Positions 1-5,778 of a stretch of 7,479 bases of DNA are shown here, one piece after another (the first letter of the stretch is position 1; every line of letters starts with the position of its first letter). The position numbers and the translations under genes were made by a program. Source of the stretch: Clostridia bacterium (lineage in GTDB: Bacteria; Bacillota; Clostridia; Oscillospirales; Acutalibacteraceae); NCBI GenBank assembly GCA_900772705.1, contig CAAGRQ010000219.1:1-7479 (forward strand), in the 5' to 3' direction. The notes beneath the pieces are model-generated. The model worked only from the letters and a program-made list of their open reading frames with translations. It was not told where the DNA came from and did no database searches.

Positions 1-33
1 GAGCGATTTATAATCACAAAGGTTATAATCCAC
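1..33 (-). CDS. 5' end of a divergent gene, partial; possibly 16S rRNA dimethyltransferase RsmA/KsgA
   Basis: On the minus strand a GTG start (plus-strand CAC at 31-33) lies seven bases downstream of a GGGAGG ribosome binding site (plus-strand CCTCCC at 41-46). It opens a frame that runs off the left edge of the window. The visible peptide is MDYNLCDYKSL, 11 residues and no stop. A good minus-strand promoter lies upstream at 88-116, which supports a real gene start. The peptide is too short for a firm call. The NLCD-type opening resembles the start of clostridial RsmA (KsgA) proteins, which methylate two adjacent adenosines in 16S rRNA; that identification is a recollection-based guess. The existence of a gene start is considerably better supported than its identity. 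Confidence 0.5.
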   Translation of the reverse strand, partial: MDYNLCDYKSL

Positions 34-87
34 GGTTTTCCCTCCCATAAAACTGTAAAAATACAATAAGCCGTTTCGGCAGGTCAT

Positions 88-116
88 ATTTTATCATATA
101 TTAATAGGTATATCAA
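88..116 (-). promoter_or_regulatory. Sigma-A type promoter for the divergent minus-strand gene
   Basis: Read on the minus strand, TTGATA (plus 111-116) is followed by a 17-base spacer and TAAAAT (plus 88-93). The bases TGA just before the -10 make an extended -10 (TGnTAAAAT). Transcription would start near 80, leaving a leader of roughly 45 bases to the GTG at 33. That leader opens with a small GCCG-TTT-CGGC hairpin (70-80). Confidence 0.55.
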
Positions 117-144
117 TAGTAATTTCTCCCAAAGTAAAAAAGGC

Positions 145-172
145 TTGACATTAAAAATTTGTGTGTTATAAT
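145..172 (+). promoter_or_regulatory. Extended -10 promoter of the marR-ABC exporter operon
   Basis: TTGACA (145-150, perfect consensus) is separated by 16 bases from TATAAT (167-172, perfect consensus). TGT immediately precedes the -10, giving the extended form TGnTATAAT. This is a strong vegetative promoter, consistent with a unit that needs a repressor to keep it off. The predicted start, about 179, falls within the first of two repeated operator sequences. Confidence 0.85.
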
Positions 173-177
173 AATCG

Positions 178-204
178 TTAGTCGGCTAATAATTAGTCGG
201 CTAA
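178..204 (+). promoter_or_regulatory. Twin MarR-type operator, two copies of TTAGTCGGCTAA
   Basis: The 12-mer TTAGTCGGCTAA occurs at 178-189 and again at 193-204, a direct repeat with a 15-base period. Each copy is a near palindrome (TTAG-TCGG-CTAA): 10 of 12 positions are symmetric and only the central T/G pair is broken. TTAG-N4-CTAA is the half-site pattern recognised by SlyA/MarR family dimers. Both copies lie directly downstream of the -10, over the transcription start and just ahead of a marR gene. The simplest reading is autorepression of the operon by its own first gene product. Confidence 0.75.
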
Positions 205-213
205 ATATCGAAC

Positions 214-219
214 GAGGTG
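214..219 (+). promoter_or_regulatory. Ribosome binding site that fixes the TTG start of the MarR gene
   Basis: GAGGTG lies seven bases before the TTG at 227. No in-frame ATG exists between this site and the conserved first helix, so the TTG is the only start that yields a full-length MarR protein. Confidence 0.7.
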
Positions 220-226
220 CTGTAAA

Positions 227-697
227 TTGTGTAATAAAAAGCGTTGCCTGCCTGCTCCCGTAAGGGGCAATATCGGACCGAGAATTGCTCTTTTAGGCAG
301 ACTGGAAAAAAGCAATTTTAACAGAGCTGTTGCTGCCGAGGGCTTGTTTTCGGGACAGCACAGAATAATTATGATGCTAAAACGAGAAGGAAGCGCAACG
401 ATAAGCGAAATAGCGAAAGAGACGGGTACTGCCCCGTCAACTGTTTCCGTAAGCATCAAAAGAATGGAAAAAGCGGGATTCGTTGCAAAAAAAGTAAGCA
501 GCGAGGACGCAAGAAGAACAGAAATTTATTTGACAAAAAAAGGCGAAAAAGCGCCTGAACATATCAAAGCAAAGCTGAACGCCGAGGAAAAGATACTGAC
601 AAACGGACTTTCCGAGGATGAAGTGCTTGCTCTGTCCGATATACTCGATAAACTTATTGATAATTATACTAAACAGGAGGAAATGGCAAATGATTAA
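227..697 (+). CDS. MarR family transcriptional repressor of the adjacent ABC exporter operon
   Basis: A 156-residue winged-helix regulator of usual MarR length. Residues about 18-40 form the first dimerisation helix. Residues 44-56 (GQHRIIMMLKREG) begin the DNA-binding core. The helix-turn-helix spans about 57-84, with recognition helix APSTVSVSIKRMEKAG, followed by the wing with the family's D-x-R-R element (D94-R97). The C-terminal helices (about 109-148) complete the dimer interface. The start is TTG at 227: GAGGTG at 214-219 is well spaced, and later ATG codons would remove the N-terminal helix. It precedes and overlaps the first ABC gene by 8 bases. The twin operator at its promoter suggests it represses itself and the exporter until a ligand, perhaps an exporter substrate, releases it. 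The only two cysteines are C2 and C7. The family call is secure; the ligand is unknown. Confidence 0.93.
   Translation: MCNKKRCLPAPVRGNIGPRIALLGRLEKSNFNRAVAAEGLFSGQHRIIMMLKREGSATISEIAKETGTAPSTVSVSIKRMEKAGFVAKKVSSEDARRTEIYLTKKGEKAPEHIKAKLNAEEKILTNGLSEDEVLALSDILDKLIDNYTKQEEMAND
675..680 (+). promoter_or_regulatory. Ribosome binding site AGGAGG deciding the start of the first ABC gene
   Basis: A perfect AGGAGG lies within the last codons of marR and nine bases before the ATG at 690. It favours that start over an in-frame ATG at 618. Placement inside marR together with the 8-base gene overlap (690-697) implies translational coupling. Confidence 0.8.
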
Positions 698-2429
698 AAA
701 GCTGTCAAAATACCTGCACGGCTTAGGTCGGCTGTGCTTTGCAAGTGCGGCAGGTATGATAATAGAAGCGATATGCGAACTTGCCATGCCGTCAATAGCA
801 AACAGCGTTTACGAAATGGTCAAAAACGCAAACGGCGAAACCGGCGAACTGAAAATGAAAATCGCAAAAATCGGACTGCTTATGTTCATTATGGCAATAA
901 TCGGTTTATGCGGCGGACTTATGACGATGAAAACATCGTCGGTTGTAAGCCAAAAATTCAGTTACCGTCTCAGAAAAGCAATGTATGAAAAAATCAGTTC
1001 GTTTTCATTTAAGAACATTGATACATTCTCAACCTCGTCTCTTACCACAAGACTGACGAATGATGTAACAATGCTTCAAAACACAATAATGATGGGATTG
1101 AGAATTTTGGTAAGGGCTCCCGCCCTGCTCGTCGTTTCGGCATTCTTTGCGTTTTCGATTAACGCAAGGCTGTCGCTGATTCTGCTCATACTTCTGCCGA
1201 TTATGCTGATAATAATTGCGGTGTTTTTGAAATTCGGATTTCCGATGTTCCAAAAAATGCAAAAGAAAATCGACAATGTAAACAGAGTCGTACAGGAAAA
1301 CCTTATAGGAATGAGAGTCGTAAAGGCTTTCGTTCGTGAGGACAGAGAAAGAGAAAAATTCAACAAGTCGTCCGACGAACTTGCAAAGCAGGGCTCAAAG
1401 GCGGCAGGTCTTATAGTAACAATAATGCCGATTATGATGCTTATGATGAATGCGGTAATCGTATACATTTACTATAAAGGTTCGCTTGACGCCAGCAACG
1501 GTCTTATGGCAGTCGGTCAAATTTCGGTTCTTGCAGGATACATTATGCAGGTGCTGATGAACATAATGATGGTATCAATGCTGTTTCTTCAACTTACCCG
1601 TGCAAAGGCGTGCGGCGACAGAGTAGTTGAAGTGCTTGATACAAAAGTGGATATAGTTAATCCCGAAAATCCGTTTATTCCCGAAAACCCAAAGGGTGAT
1701 GTTGAATTTAAGAATGTCAGCTTCGGCTACAACGACGGAATTGATATTTTAAGCGATATAAGTTTTGAGGCGAAACCGGGAAGCATAGTCGGAATCATCG
1801 GCTCAACCGGTTGCGGAAAATCGAGCCTTGTAAATCTTATCCCCCGTCTTTACGATGTAACGGGAGGCGAAATAGACATTGACGGAGTTGATGTCAGAAA
1901 ATACGATTTAGAGGCCTTGCGTGATATGATAGGCGTTGTACTCCAAAAAAATCTGCTTTTCACCGGCAGTATAAAGGAGAACATACGCTGGGGTAACGAA
2001 AACGCAACGGACGAAGAAGTTATTGCGGCGTGCAAAGCGGCTCAGGCACACGATTTCATAATGAGTCAGCCCGACGGCTACGATACGATTTTGGCACAGG
2101 GCGGACTAAACCTTTCGGGCGGTCAAAAGCAAAGGCTTTGTATCGCAAGAGCAATACTTAAATCTCCAAAGGTACTTATTCTCGACGACTCAACCTCGGC
2201 GGTTGACACGGCAACCGAGGCTAAAATCAGAGAATGCTTTTATAATGAACTTAAGGATACAACGGTTATCCTTATCGCTCAACGTATCAGTTCAGTAAAA
2301 GACGCAGACAAAATAATCGTTCTTGATGACGGAAAAATAGACGACATAGGCACACACGACGAACTTATGGAGTCGAGCGAAATTTACCGTGAAATCAATA
2401 AAACACAGCAGAAAGGAGTGATGGAATAA
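690..2429 (+). CDS. ABC exporter half-transporter, degenerate-site subunit (BmrC/LmrC/TM287-like)
   Basis: A 579-residue membrane/ATPase fusion. About six membrane helices (roughly 13-39, 61-80, 136-157, 160-183, 239-263, 275-302) precede a nucleotide-binding domain (about 336-579). Motifs are Walker A GSTGCGKS (371-378), Q-loop Q419, signature LSGGQ (475-479), Walker B VLILDD (495-500) and D-loop SAVD (503-506). The catalytic Walker B glutamate is Asp (D500) and the H-loop histidine is Gln (Q531, in IAQRISS). Its own Walker site should therefore bind but poorly hydrolyse ATP, as in TM287, BmrC and LmrC. Its intact LSGGQ would complete the working site of the partner encoded next door. The start is the ATG at 690, nine bases after AGGAGG (675-680); a 24-codon upstream extension lies inside marR and lacks such a site. 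The substrate is not predictable; multidrug efflux is the usual role. Confidence 0.93.
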   Translation: MIKKLSKYLHGLGRLCFASAAGMIIEAICELAMPSIANSVYEMVKNANGETGELKMKIAKIGLLMFIMAIIGLCGGLMTMKTSSVVSQKFSYRLRKAMYEKISSFSFKNIDTFSTSSLTTRLTNDVTMLQNTIMMGLRILVRAPALLVVSAFFAFSINARLSLILLILLPIMLIIIAVFLKFGFPMFQKMQKKIDNVNRVVQENLIGMRVVKAFVREDREREKFNKSSDELAKQGSKAAGLIVTIMPIMMLMMNAVIVYIYYKGSLDASNGLMAVGQISVLAGYIMQVLMNIMMVSMLFLQLTRAKACGDRVVEVLDTKVDIVNPENPFIPENPKGDVEFKNVSFGYNDGIDILSDISFEAKPGSIVGIIGSTGCGKSSLVNLIPRLYDVTGGEIDIDGVDVRKYDLEALRDMIGVVLQKNLLFTGSIKENIRWGNENATDEEVIAACKAAQAHDFIMSQPDGYDTILAQGGLNLSGGQKQRLCIARAILKSPKVLILDDSTSAVDTATEAKIRECFYNELKDTTVILIAQRISSVKDADKIIVLDDGKIDDIGTHDELMESSEIYREINKTQQKGVME

Positions 2430-4282
2430 TGCCACCAATGGGACCTCCGGGAAGAAAACCGGGAGAAAAGCCAAAAGATGTAAAAAAGACCTTTTCAAGA
2501 ATTCTTGAATACATCGGCAGGAGCAAGGGACTGCTCTTTATAGTATTCCTGTCACTCGTGCTGTCCACCGTATGCCAAATGGCGGCGTCATATTGGCTAA
2601 AGCCGATACTCGACGATGTTGCAAACTCTATAAGCGCAGGCAATTTTGCGACGGTCGGAGTTAAGCAGTTGCTTAAAAACTTATTAATTGTTTCTGCGCT
2701 TTATATCGGCGCAAGCGTATGTATTTTTACTCAGTCAAAGATTATGGTAAAAATCGCATACAAAACCACAAACATTTTGCGTAAAGATTTATTCAGTCAT
2801 ATGCAGACCCTGCCGCTGAGATATTTTGACTCACAGACGCACGGCGAAATTATGAGCCGATATACAAACGATGTAGACAACATTCAGATGATGCTCGAGC
2901 AAACCATAGTTCAGCTCATCAGTTCGGTATTCAGTTTTGCGGGAATTATCATTATGATGATTGTTCTCGAATGGAGGCTGTTTATTATAGCGGCGGTATT
3001 TTTGGTTATAATGATAGTAAACTCCGCCAACATTGCAAAGAAAACAAGAAAGTATTTTGCCGCACAGCAAAAGGCTCTCGGCGAAATGAACGGCAACATA
3101 GAAGAAACAATCGAAGGTATGAAAGTTGTCAAAGTATTCAACCACGAGGAAACAGCGAAGAATGACTTTGACAAATTAAACGAAAGATTCAGAAAAGTTG
3201 CGACAAGTGCAAACTTCTATTCGGGAATTATGGGTCCGTGCTCAACGGGTATAAACAATGCCTCATATGCCTGCGTGACTCTGGTAGGAGGATTTCTTGT
3301 TCTCACAAGCGGACTGAGCATCGGTACATTCTTTACCTTTTTAAGTTACTCAAAGCAGTTCACTCAGCCGATTAACCAGATAATGAACCAGATGACCAAT
3401 ATTTTCTCAGCCCTTGCGGGTGCGGAGCGAGTATTTGCCATTATGGATATGGAAAGCGAAGTTGACAACGGCACCGTAACTCTTGAGGAAATCCACACCG
3501 AAAACGGCAAGCAGTGGCACTGGATTGACGGCGATAAAACCGTTCCGGTTAAGGGCGAAGTTGTTTTCAATGATGTAAGTTTCGGTTATGTAGACGATAA
3601 AATCGTATTAAAGCACATAAACCTTTACGCAAAGCAGTCGCAAAAAATCGCTTTTGTCGGCTCGACGGGCGCAGGAAAGACAACTATTACAAACCTTATT
3701 AACCGTTTTTATGACATTCAAGAGGGTGAAATAACCTATGACGGAATAGACATAAAGCGAATCAAAAAGGACGATTTGAGAAAATCGCTTGCGATAGTTT
3801 TGCAGGACACCCATCTGTTTACGGGAACCATTATGGATAATATCCGATACGGAAGACTCGAAGCCACCGATGAGGAGTGCATAGAAGCGTCAAAACTTGC
3901 GAGCGCACACTCGTTCATAAAGCATCTGCCCGACGGCTACAACACCATGCTCACCTCCGACGGTGCAAATTTGAGCCAGGGACAAAGACAACTTCTTGCA
4001 ATTGCGAGAGCGGCTGTCGCAGACCCTCCGGTTATGATTCTCGACGAGGCTACCTCTTCCGTAGATACGAGAACCGAGGCACATATCGAGCACGGTATGG
4101 ACAGACTGATGATAGGCAGAACAGTATTTGTTATCGCTCACAGACTTTCAACCGTAAGAAACGCAAATGCGATTATGGTACTTGAAAACGGAGAAATCAT
4201 AGAAAGAGGCGACCACAACGACCTTTTATCTCTCAAAGGCAGATACTATGAACTGTGTACCGGAAAAGCACAGTTGAGTTGA
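2429..4282 (+). CDS. ABC exporter half-transporter, catalytic subunit (BmrD/LmrD/TM288-like)
   Basis: A 617-residue partner of the preceding gene. A Pro/Gly-rich cytoplasmic start (MPPMGPPGRKPGEKPKD) precedes six predicted membrane helices (about 34-56, 82-103, 158-180, 181-200, 262-293, 296-318) and the ATPase domain (about 376-617). Motifs are Walker A GSTGAGKT (411-418), Q-loop Q459, Walker B VMILDE with catalytic E540, D-loop SSVD and H-loop H571. The signature is LSQGQ (515-519) rather than LSGGQ. That loop would face the degenerate Walker site of the partner, so both defects fall in the same composite site. An insert of about 25 residues (about 349-375, with WHW at 363-365) sits between the membrane and ATPase domains, as in BmrD-type subunits. 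The stop of the first ABC gene and this start share one base (TAATG), and AAAGGAG at 2412-2418 serves as ribosome binding site. The heterodimer assignment is strong; the substrate is unknown. Confidence 0.94.
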   Translation: MPPMGPPGRKPGEKPKDVKKTFSRILEYIGRSKGLLFIVFLSLVLSTVCQMAASYWLKPILDDVANSISAGNFATVGVKQLLKNLLIVSALYIGASVCIFTQSKIMVKIAYKTTNILRKDLFSHMQTLPLRYFDSQTHGEIMSRYTNDVDNIQMMLEQTIVQLISSVFSFAGIIIMMIVLEWRLFIIAAVFLVIMIVNSANIAKKTRKYFAAQQKALGEMNGNIEETIEGMKVVKVFNHEETAKNDFDKLNERFRKVATSANFYSGIMGPCSTGINNASYACVTLVGGFLVLTSGLSIGTFFTFLSYSKQFTQPINQIMNQMTNIFSALAGAERVFAIMDMESEVDNGTVTLEEIHTENGKQWHWIDGDKTVPVKGEVVFNDVSFGYVDDKIVLKHINLYAKQSQKIAFVGSTGAGKTTITNLINRFYDIQEGEITYDGIDIKRIKKDDLRKSLAIVLQDTHLFTGTIMDNIRYGRLEATDEECIEASKLASAHSFIKHLPDGYNTMLTSDGANLSQGQRQLLAIARAAVADPPVMILDEATSSVDTRTEAHIEHGMDRLMIGRTVFVIAHRLSTVRNANAIMVLENGEIIERGDHNDLLSLKGRYYELCTGKAQLS

Positions 4283-4305
4283 TATAAAAAAATATTAAAT
4301 TTTTC

Positions 4306-4334
4306 TTTACAAAGCGAAACACTTGTGATATAAT
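4306..4334 (+). promoter_or_regulatory. Strong extended -10 promoter of the small surface-protein gene
   Basis: TTTACA (4306-4311, one base from consensus), an ideal 17-base spacer, and TATAAT (4329-4334) preceded by TGA, giving an extended -10. The start would be near 4341. The following leader to the ATG at 4406 is about 65 bases with no obvious riboswitch or terminator fold. Confidence 0.8.
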
Positions 4335-4352
4335 TTACTTGTGATATAATTT
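4321..4352 (+). repeat. 16-bp perfect tandem duplication, two copies
   Basis: The unit ACTTGTGATATAATTT occurs at 4321-4336 and, with no gap and no mismatch, at 4337-4352. It duplicates the extended -10 element of the promoter. Such a short perfect tandem repeat could arise, or be lost, by replication slippage. Confidence 0.9.
4323..4350 (+). promoter_or_regulatory. Second, overlapping promoter created by duplication of the -10 region
   Basis: A second TGATATAAT (-10 at 4345-4350) comes from the 16-base tandem duplication. TTGTGA (4323-4328), 16 bases upstream, matches four of six -35 positions; it is weak, but the extended -10 could compensate. A start near 4357 is predicted. A degenerate third TGATATATT ends at 4374 without a credible -35. 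Confidence 0.45.
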
Positions 4353-4405
4353 AATCGAATTATAGTGATATATTGTAAATCAGTATCTTTAATGAGGTGT
4401 TATTT

Positions 4406-4915
4406 ATGAAAAAATTAGTTTCTGTATTACTTTCAATTATGATGGTTGTAGCAGTGGGCGCTATGTCTGTTGTTCCGGCTATGGCTGCAACTTCTTCTAA
4501 CATCACCGTAGGAAGCGGCGATCAGACATTCACTGCTTCAGGTGCGGTTAACGGTCAGCTTACAACCTCAGATGTAACCATCAAAGTATCCGACAGCGAT
4601 TCTTACGAGGTTAGATTTGACTATGTCGGCAAAGATGAGTTTATCGGTTGGGAAATTATCGGCTTAGAGGAAGGCGAGTACACAATCGTAAAGAAGGAAG
4701 GCACTACTCTTATCATCAAAGTTGATCCTTCTGTTGCCGCAACTAAAAGAGAATTCACAGCAAACGCTATCACAAAGAAGTCTGCTAATTCCGGCAGCAC
4801 AACCGGCAACACCGATAAGAGCGGCACATCACCGTCAACAGGTGCTTCTGTAGCTGGCGTTGCAGTAGCAGGTGCAGGCGTTGCTTTGTTAACAGCACTT
4901 AAAAAGAAGGACTAA
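4406..4915 (+). CDS. Small secreted surface protein with C-terminal SPSTG sortase signal
   Basis: A 169-residue exported protein. Residues 1-27 are a signal peptide (MKK start, hydrophobic core 4-20, likely cleavage after AMA at 25-27). The mature part (about 28-125) is Thr/Ser/Val-rich and probably beta-stranded, with a core around FIGWEIIGLEEGEYTIVKKE (79-98). A Ser/Gly/Thr linker (125-141) leads to SPSTG (142-146), a hydrophobic stretch (148-164) and a KKKD tail: the layout of a cell-wall sorting signal. SPSTG fits the (S/P)PxTG motif reported for Clostridioides difficile SrtB rather than LPxTG. A class B sortase gene follows, so it is the likely anchoring enzyme. The start is ATG 4406 with GAGGTG at 4394-4399; a GTG at 4397 lies inside that site. 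Codons lean to GCT, GCA, GTT and TCT more than in neighbouring genes, suggesting high expression. No specific function is recognised. Confidence 0.85.
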   Translation: MKKLVSVLLSIMMVVAVGAMSVVPAMAATSSNITVGSGDQTFTASGAVNGQLTTSDVTIKVSDSDSYEVRFDYVGKDEFIGWEIIGLEEGEYTIVKKEGTTLIIKVDPSVAATKREFTANAITKKSANSGSTTGNTDKSGTSPSTGASVAGVAVAGAGVALLTALKKKD

Positions 4916-4928
4916 TTGATTAATTTTC

Positions 4929-4968
4929 AAGACCTGTAACTGTATGTTATGGGTCTTTTCTTTTTCAT
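4929..4968 (+). terminator. Strong intrinsic terminator between the surface protein and the sortase
   Basis: A 12-pair stem (4929-4940 with 4946-4957, including two G-U pairs, built on AAGACC/GGTCTT) closes a five-base loop. It is followed at once by a T-rich tract (TTCTTTTT). It lies 13 bases after the stop codon of the surface-protein gene. Confidence 0.85.
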
Positions 4969-4989
4969 TAAGACATTTAAGGTGATAAT

Positions 4990-5778
4990 ATGAAAAGCAG
5001 AGAAAACGGCAATGCCGAAAAAAAGCAAGGCACCTCAACTGCAAAAAAGATACTCAGCGCAGTGGGAATACTGCTTATAGTAATCGGCGTTATTATGATA
5101 GGCAAATATGTTTCCGACAGCAAAAAGGCAGACGATGACACAAAGATTGTATCCACAGCTGTGGTAACCACCGAATCACTTGCCGACAATCCGATAGACT
5201 TTGCCTCCCTCAAAGAGACAAACGATGAAATTTACGCATGGATAAATGTGTCGGGAACAAAAGTGGATTATCCCGTTTTGCAAAGCAGGGAGTCGGATGA
5301 CTTCTACCTAAAGCACAGTGCCACGGATAAAAAATATTCCGCCTCGGGTGCCGTATACACACAGAGTATGAACGCTACGGATTTTTCTGACAGAGTTACG
5401 GTGATTTACGGTCACAACGGCTACGGCGACACTTTCTTTACCACCCTGCATAATTTTGAAAACGAGGACACATTTAACGCAAATCCTTATTTTACGATTT
5501 ACACCCCGGGCAGAAAACTGACATATGAAATCGTTTCGGCATTTAAGTATGACGACAGGCACATTATGAACAGTTTTAATTTTAGAGACGATGATGTATA
5601 CAAGGATTTTCTTTCCATGATACAAAATCCGAATTCCGCCGTTAAAAATATAAGAACGCCGGAAAAAGAACTTACAACCGATGATAAAATCGTTGTGCTT
5701 TCGACCTGCATAACGAACCAAAAAAGCAACAGATATTTAGTTTGTGGAGTATTAATAAACGATGAAAAGACAAATTGA
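4990..5778 (+). CDS. srtB: Class B sortase
   Basis: A 262-residue membrane-anchored transpeptidase that cleaves a sorting motif and joins the protein to cell-wall peptide. A short cytoplasmic Lys-rich start (1-20) precedes one N-terminal membrane anchor (about 21-38); the catalytic domain outside begins near 68. The stretch NPIDFASLKETNDEIYAWI (67-85) followed by GTKVDYPVLQ is typical of class B enzymes. The catalytic triad is visible: H142 in IYGHN, C240 in LSTC and R248 in SNRYLVCG. Length is normal for the class. The ATG at 4990 follows AAGGTG (4979-4984) closely. It lies just past the terminator of the SPSTG protein, its probable substrate, and overlaps the next gene by 17 bases. Between terminator and start there is no room for a promoter, so expression probably depends on readthrough or an internal promoter. 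Confidence 0.93.
   Translation: MKSRENGNAEKKQGTSTAKKILSAVGILLIVIGVIMIGKYVSDSKKADDDTKIVSTAVVTTESLADNPIDFASLKETNDEIYAWINVSGTKVDYPVLQSRESDDFYLKHSATDKKYSASGAVYTQSMNATDFSDRVTVIYGHNGYGDTFFTTLHNFENEDTFNANPYFTIYTPGRKLTYEIVSAFKYDDRHIMNSFNFRDDDVYKDFLSMIQNPNSAVKNIRTPEKELTTDDKIVVLSTCITNQKSNRYLVCGVLINDEKTN

Noticed and set aside
618..689. A 24-codon upstream extension of the first ABC gene (ATG at 618).
   Set aside because: It lies inside marR and has no good ribosome binding site, whereas ATG 690 has AGGAGG nine bases upstream and gives the normal N-terminus for the family.
722..735. A TTAGGTCGGCT sequence near the start of the first ABC gene resembling the MarR operator.
   Set aside because: It has an inserted base and lacks the CTAA half; it encodes conserved-frame residues and is likely chance.
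1029..1468. Minus-strand open frames of 77-130 codons inside the ABC genes, including the one at 2831-3145.
   Set aside because: They mirror the codon pattern of the exporter genes on the opposite strand, have no promoter or ribosome binding site, and resemble no family.
4283..4305. A possible terminator after the ABC exporter operon in the A/T-rich run.
   Set aside because: Only A-T pairs (AAAAAT against ATTTTT-like runs) could form, with no G-C stem; it may end transcription weakly but cannot be supported as an intrinsic terminator.
4397..4405. GTG at 4397 as the start of the surface protein (adding MLF).
   Set aside because: This GTG is part of the GAGGTG ribosome binding site; ATG 4406 gives a standard MKK signal peptide.
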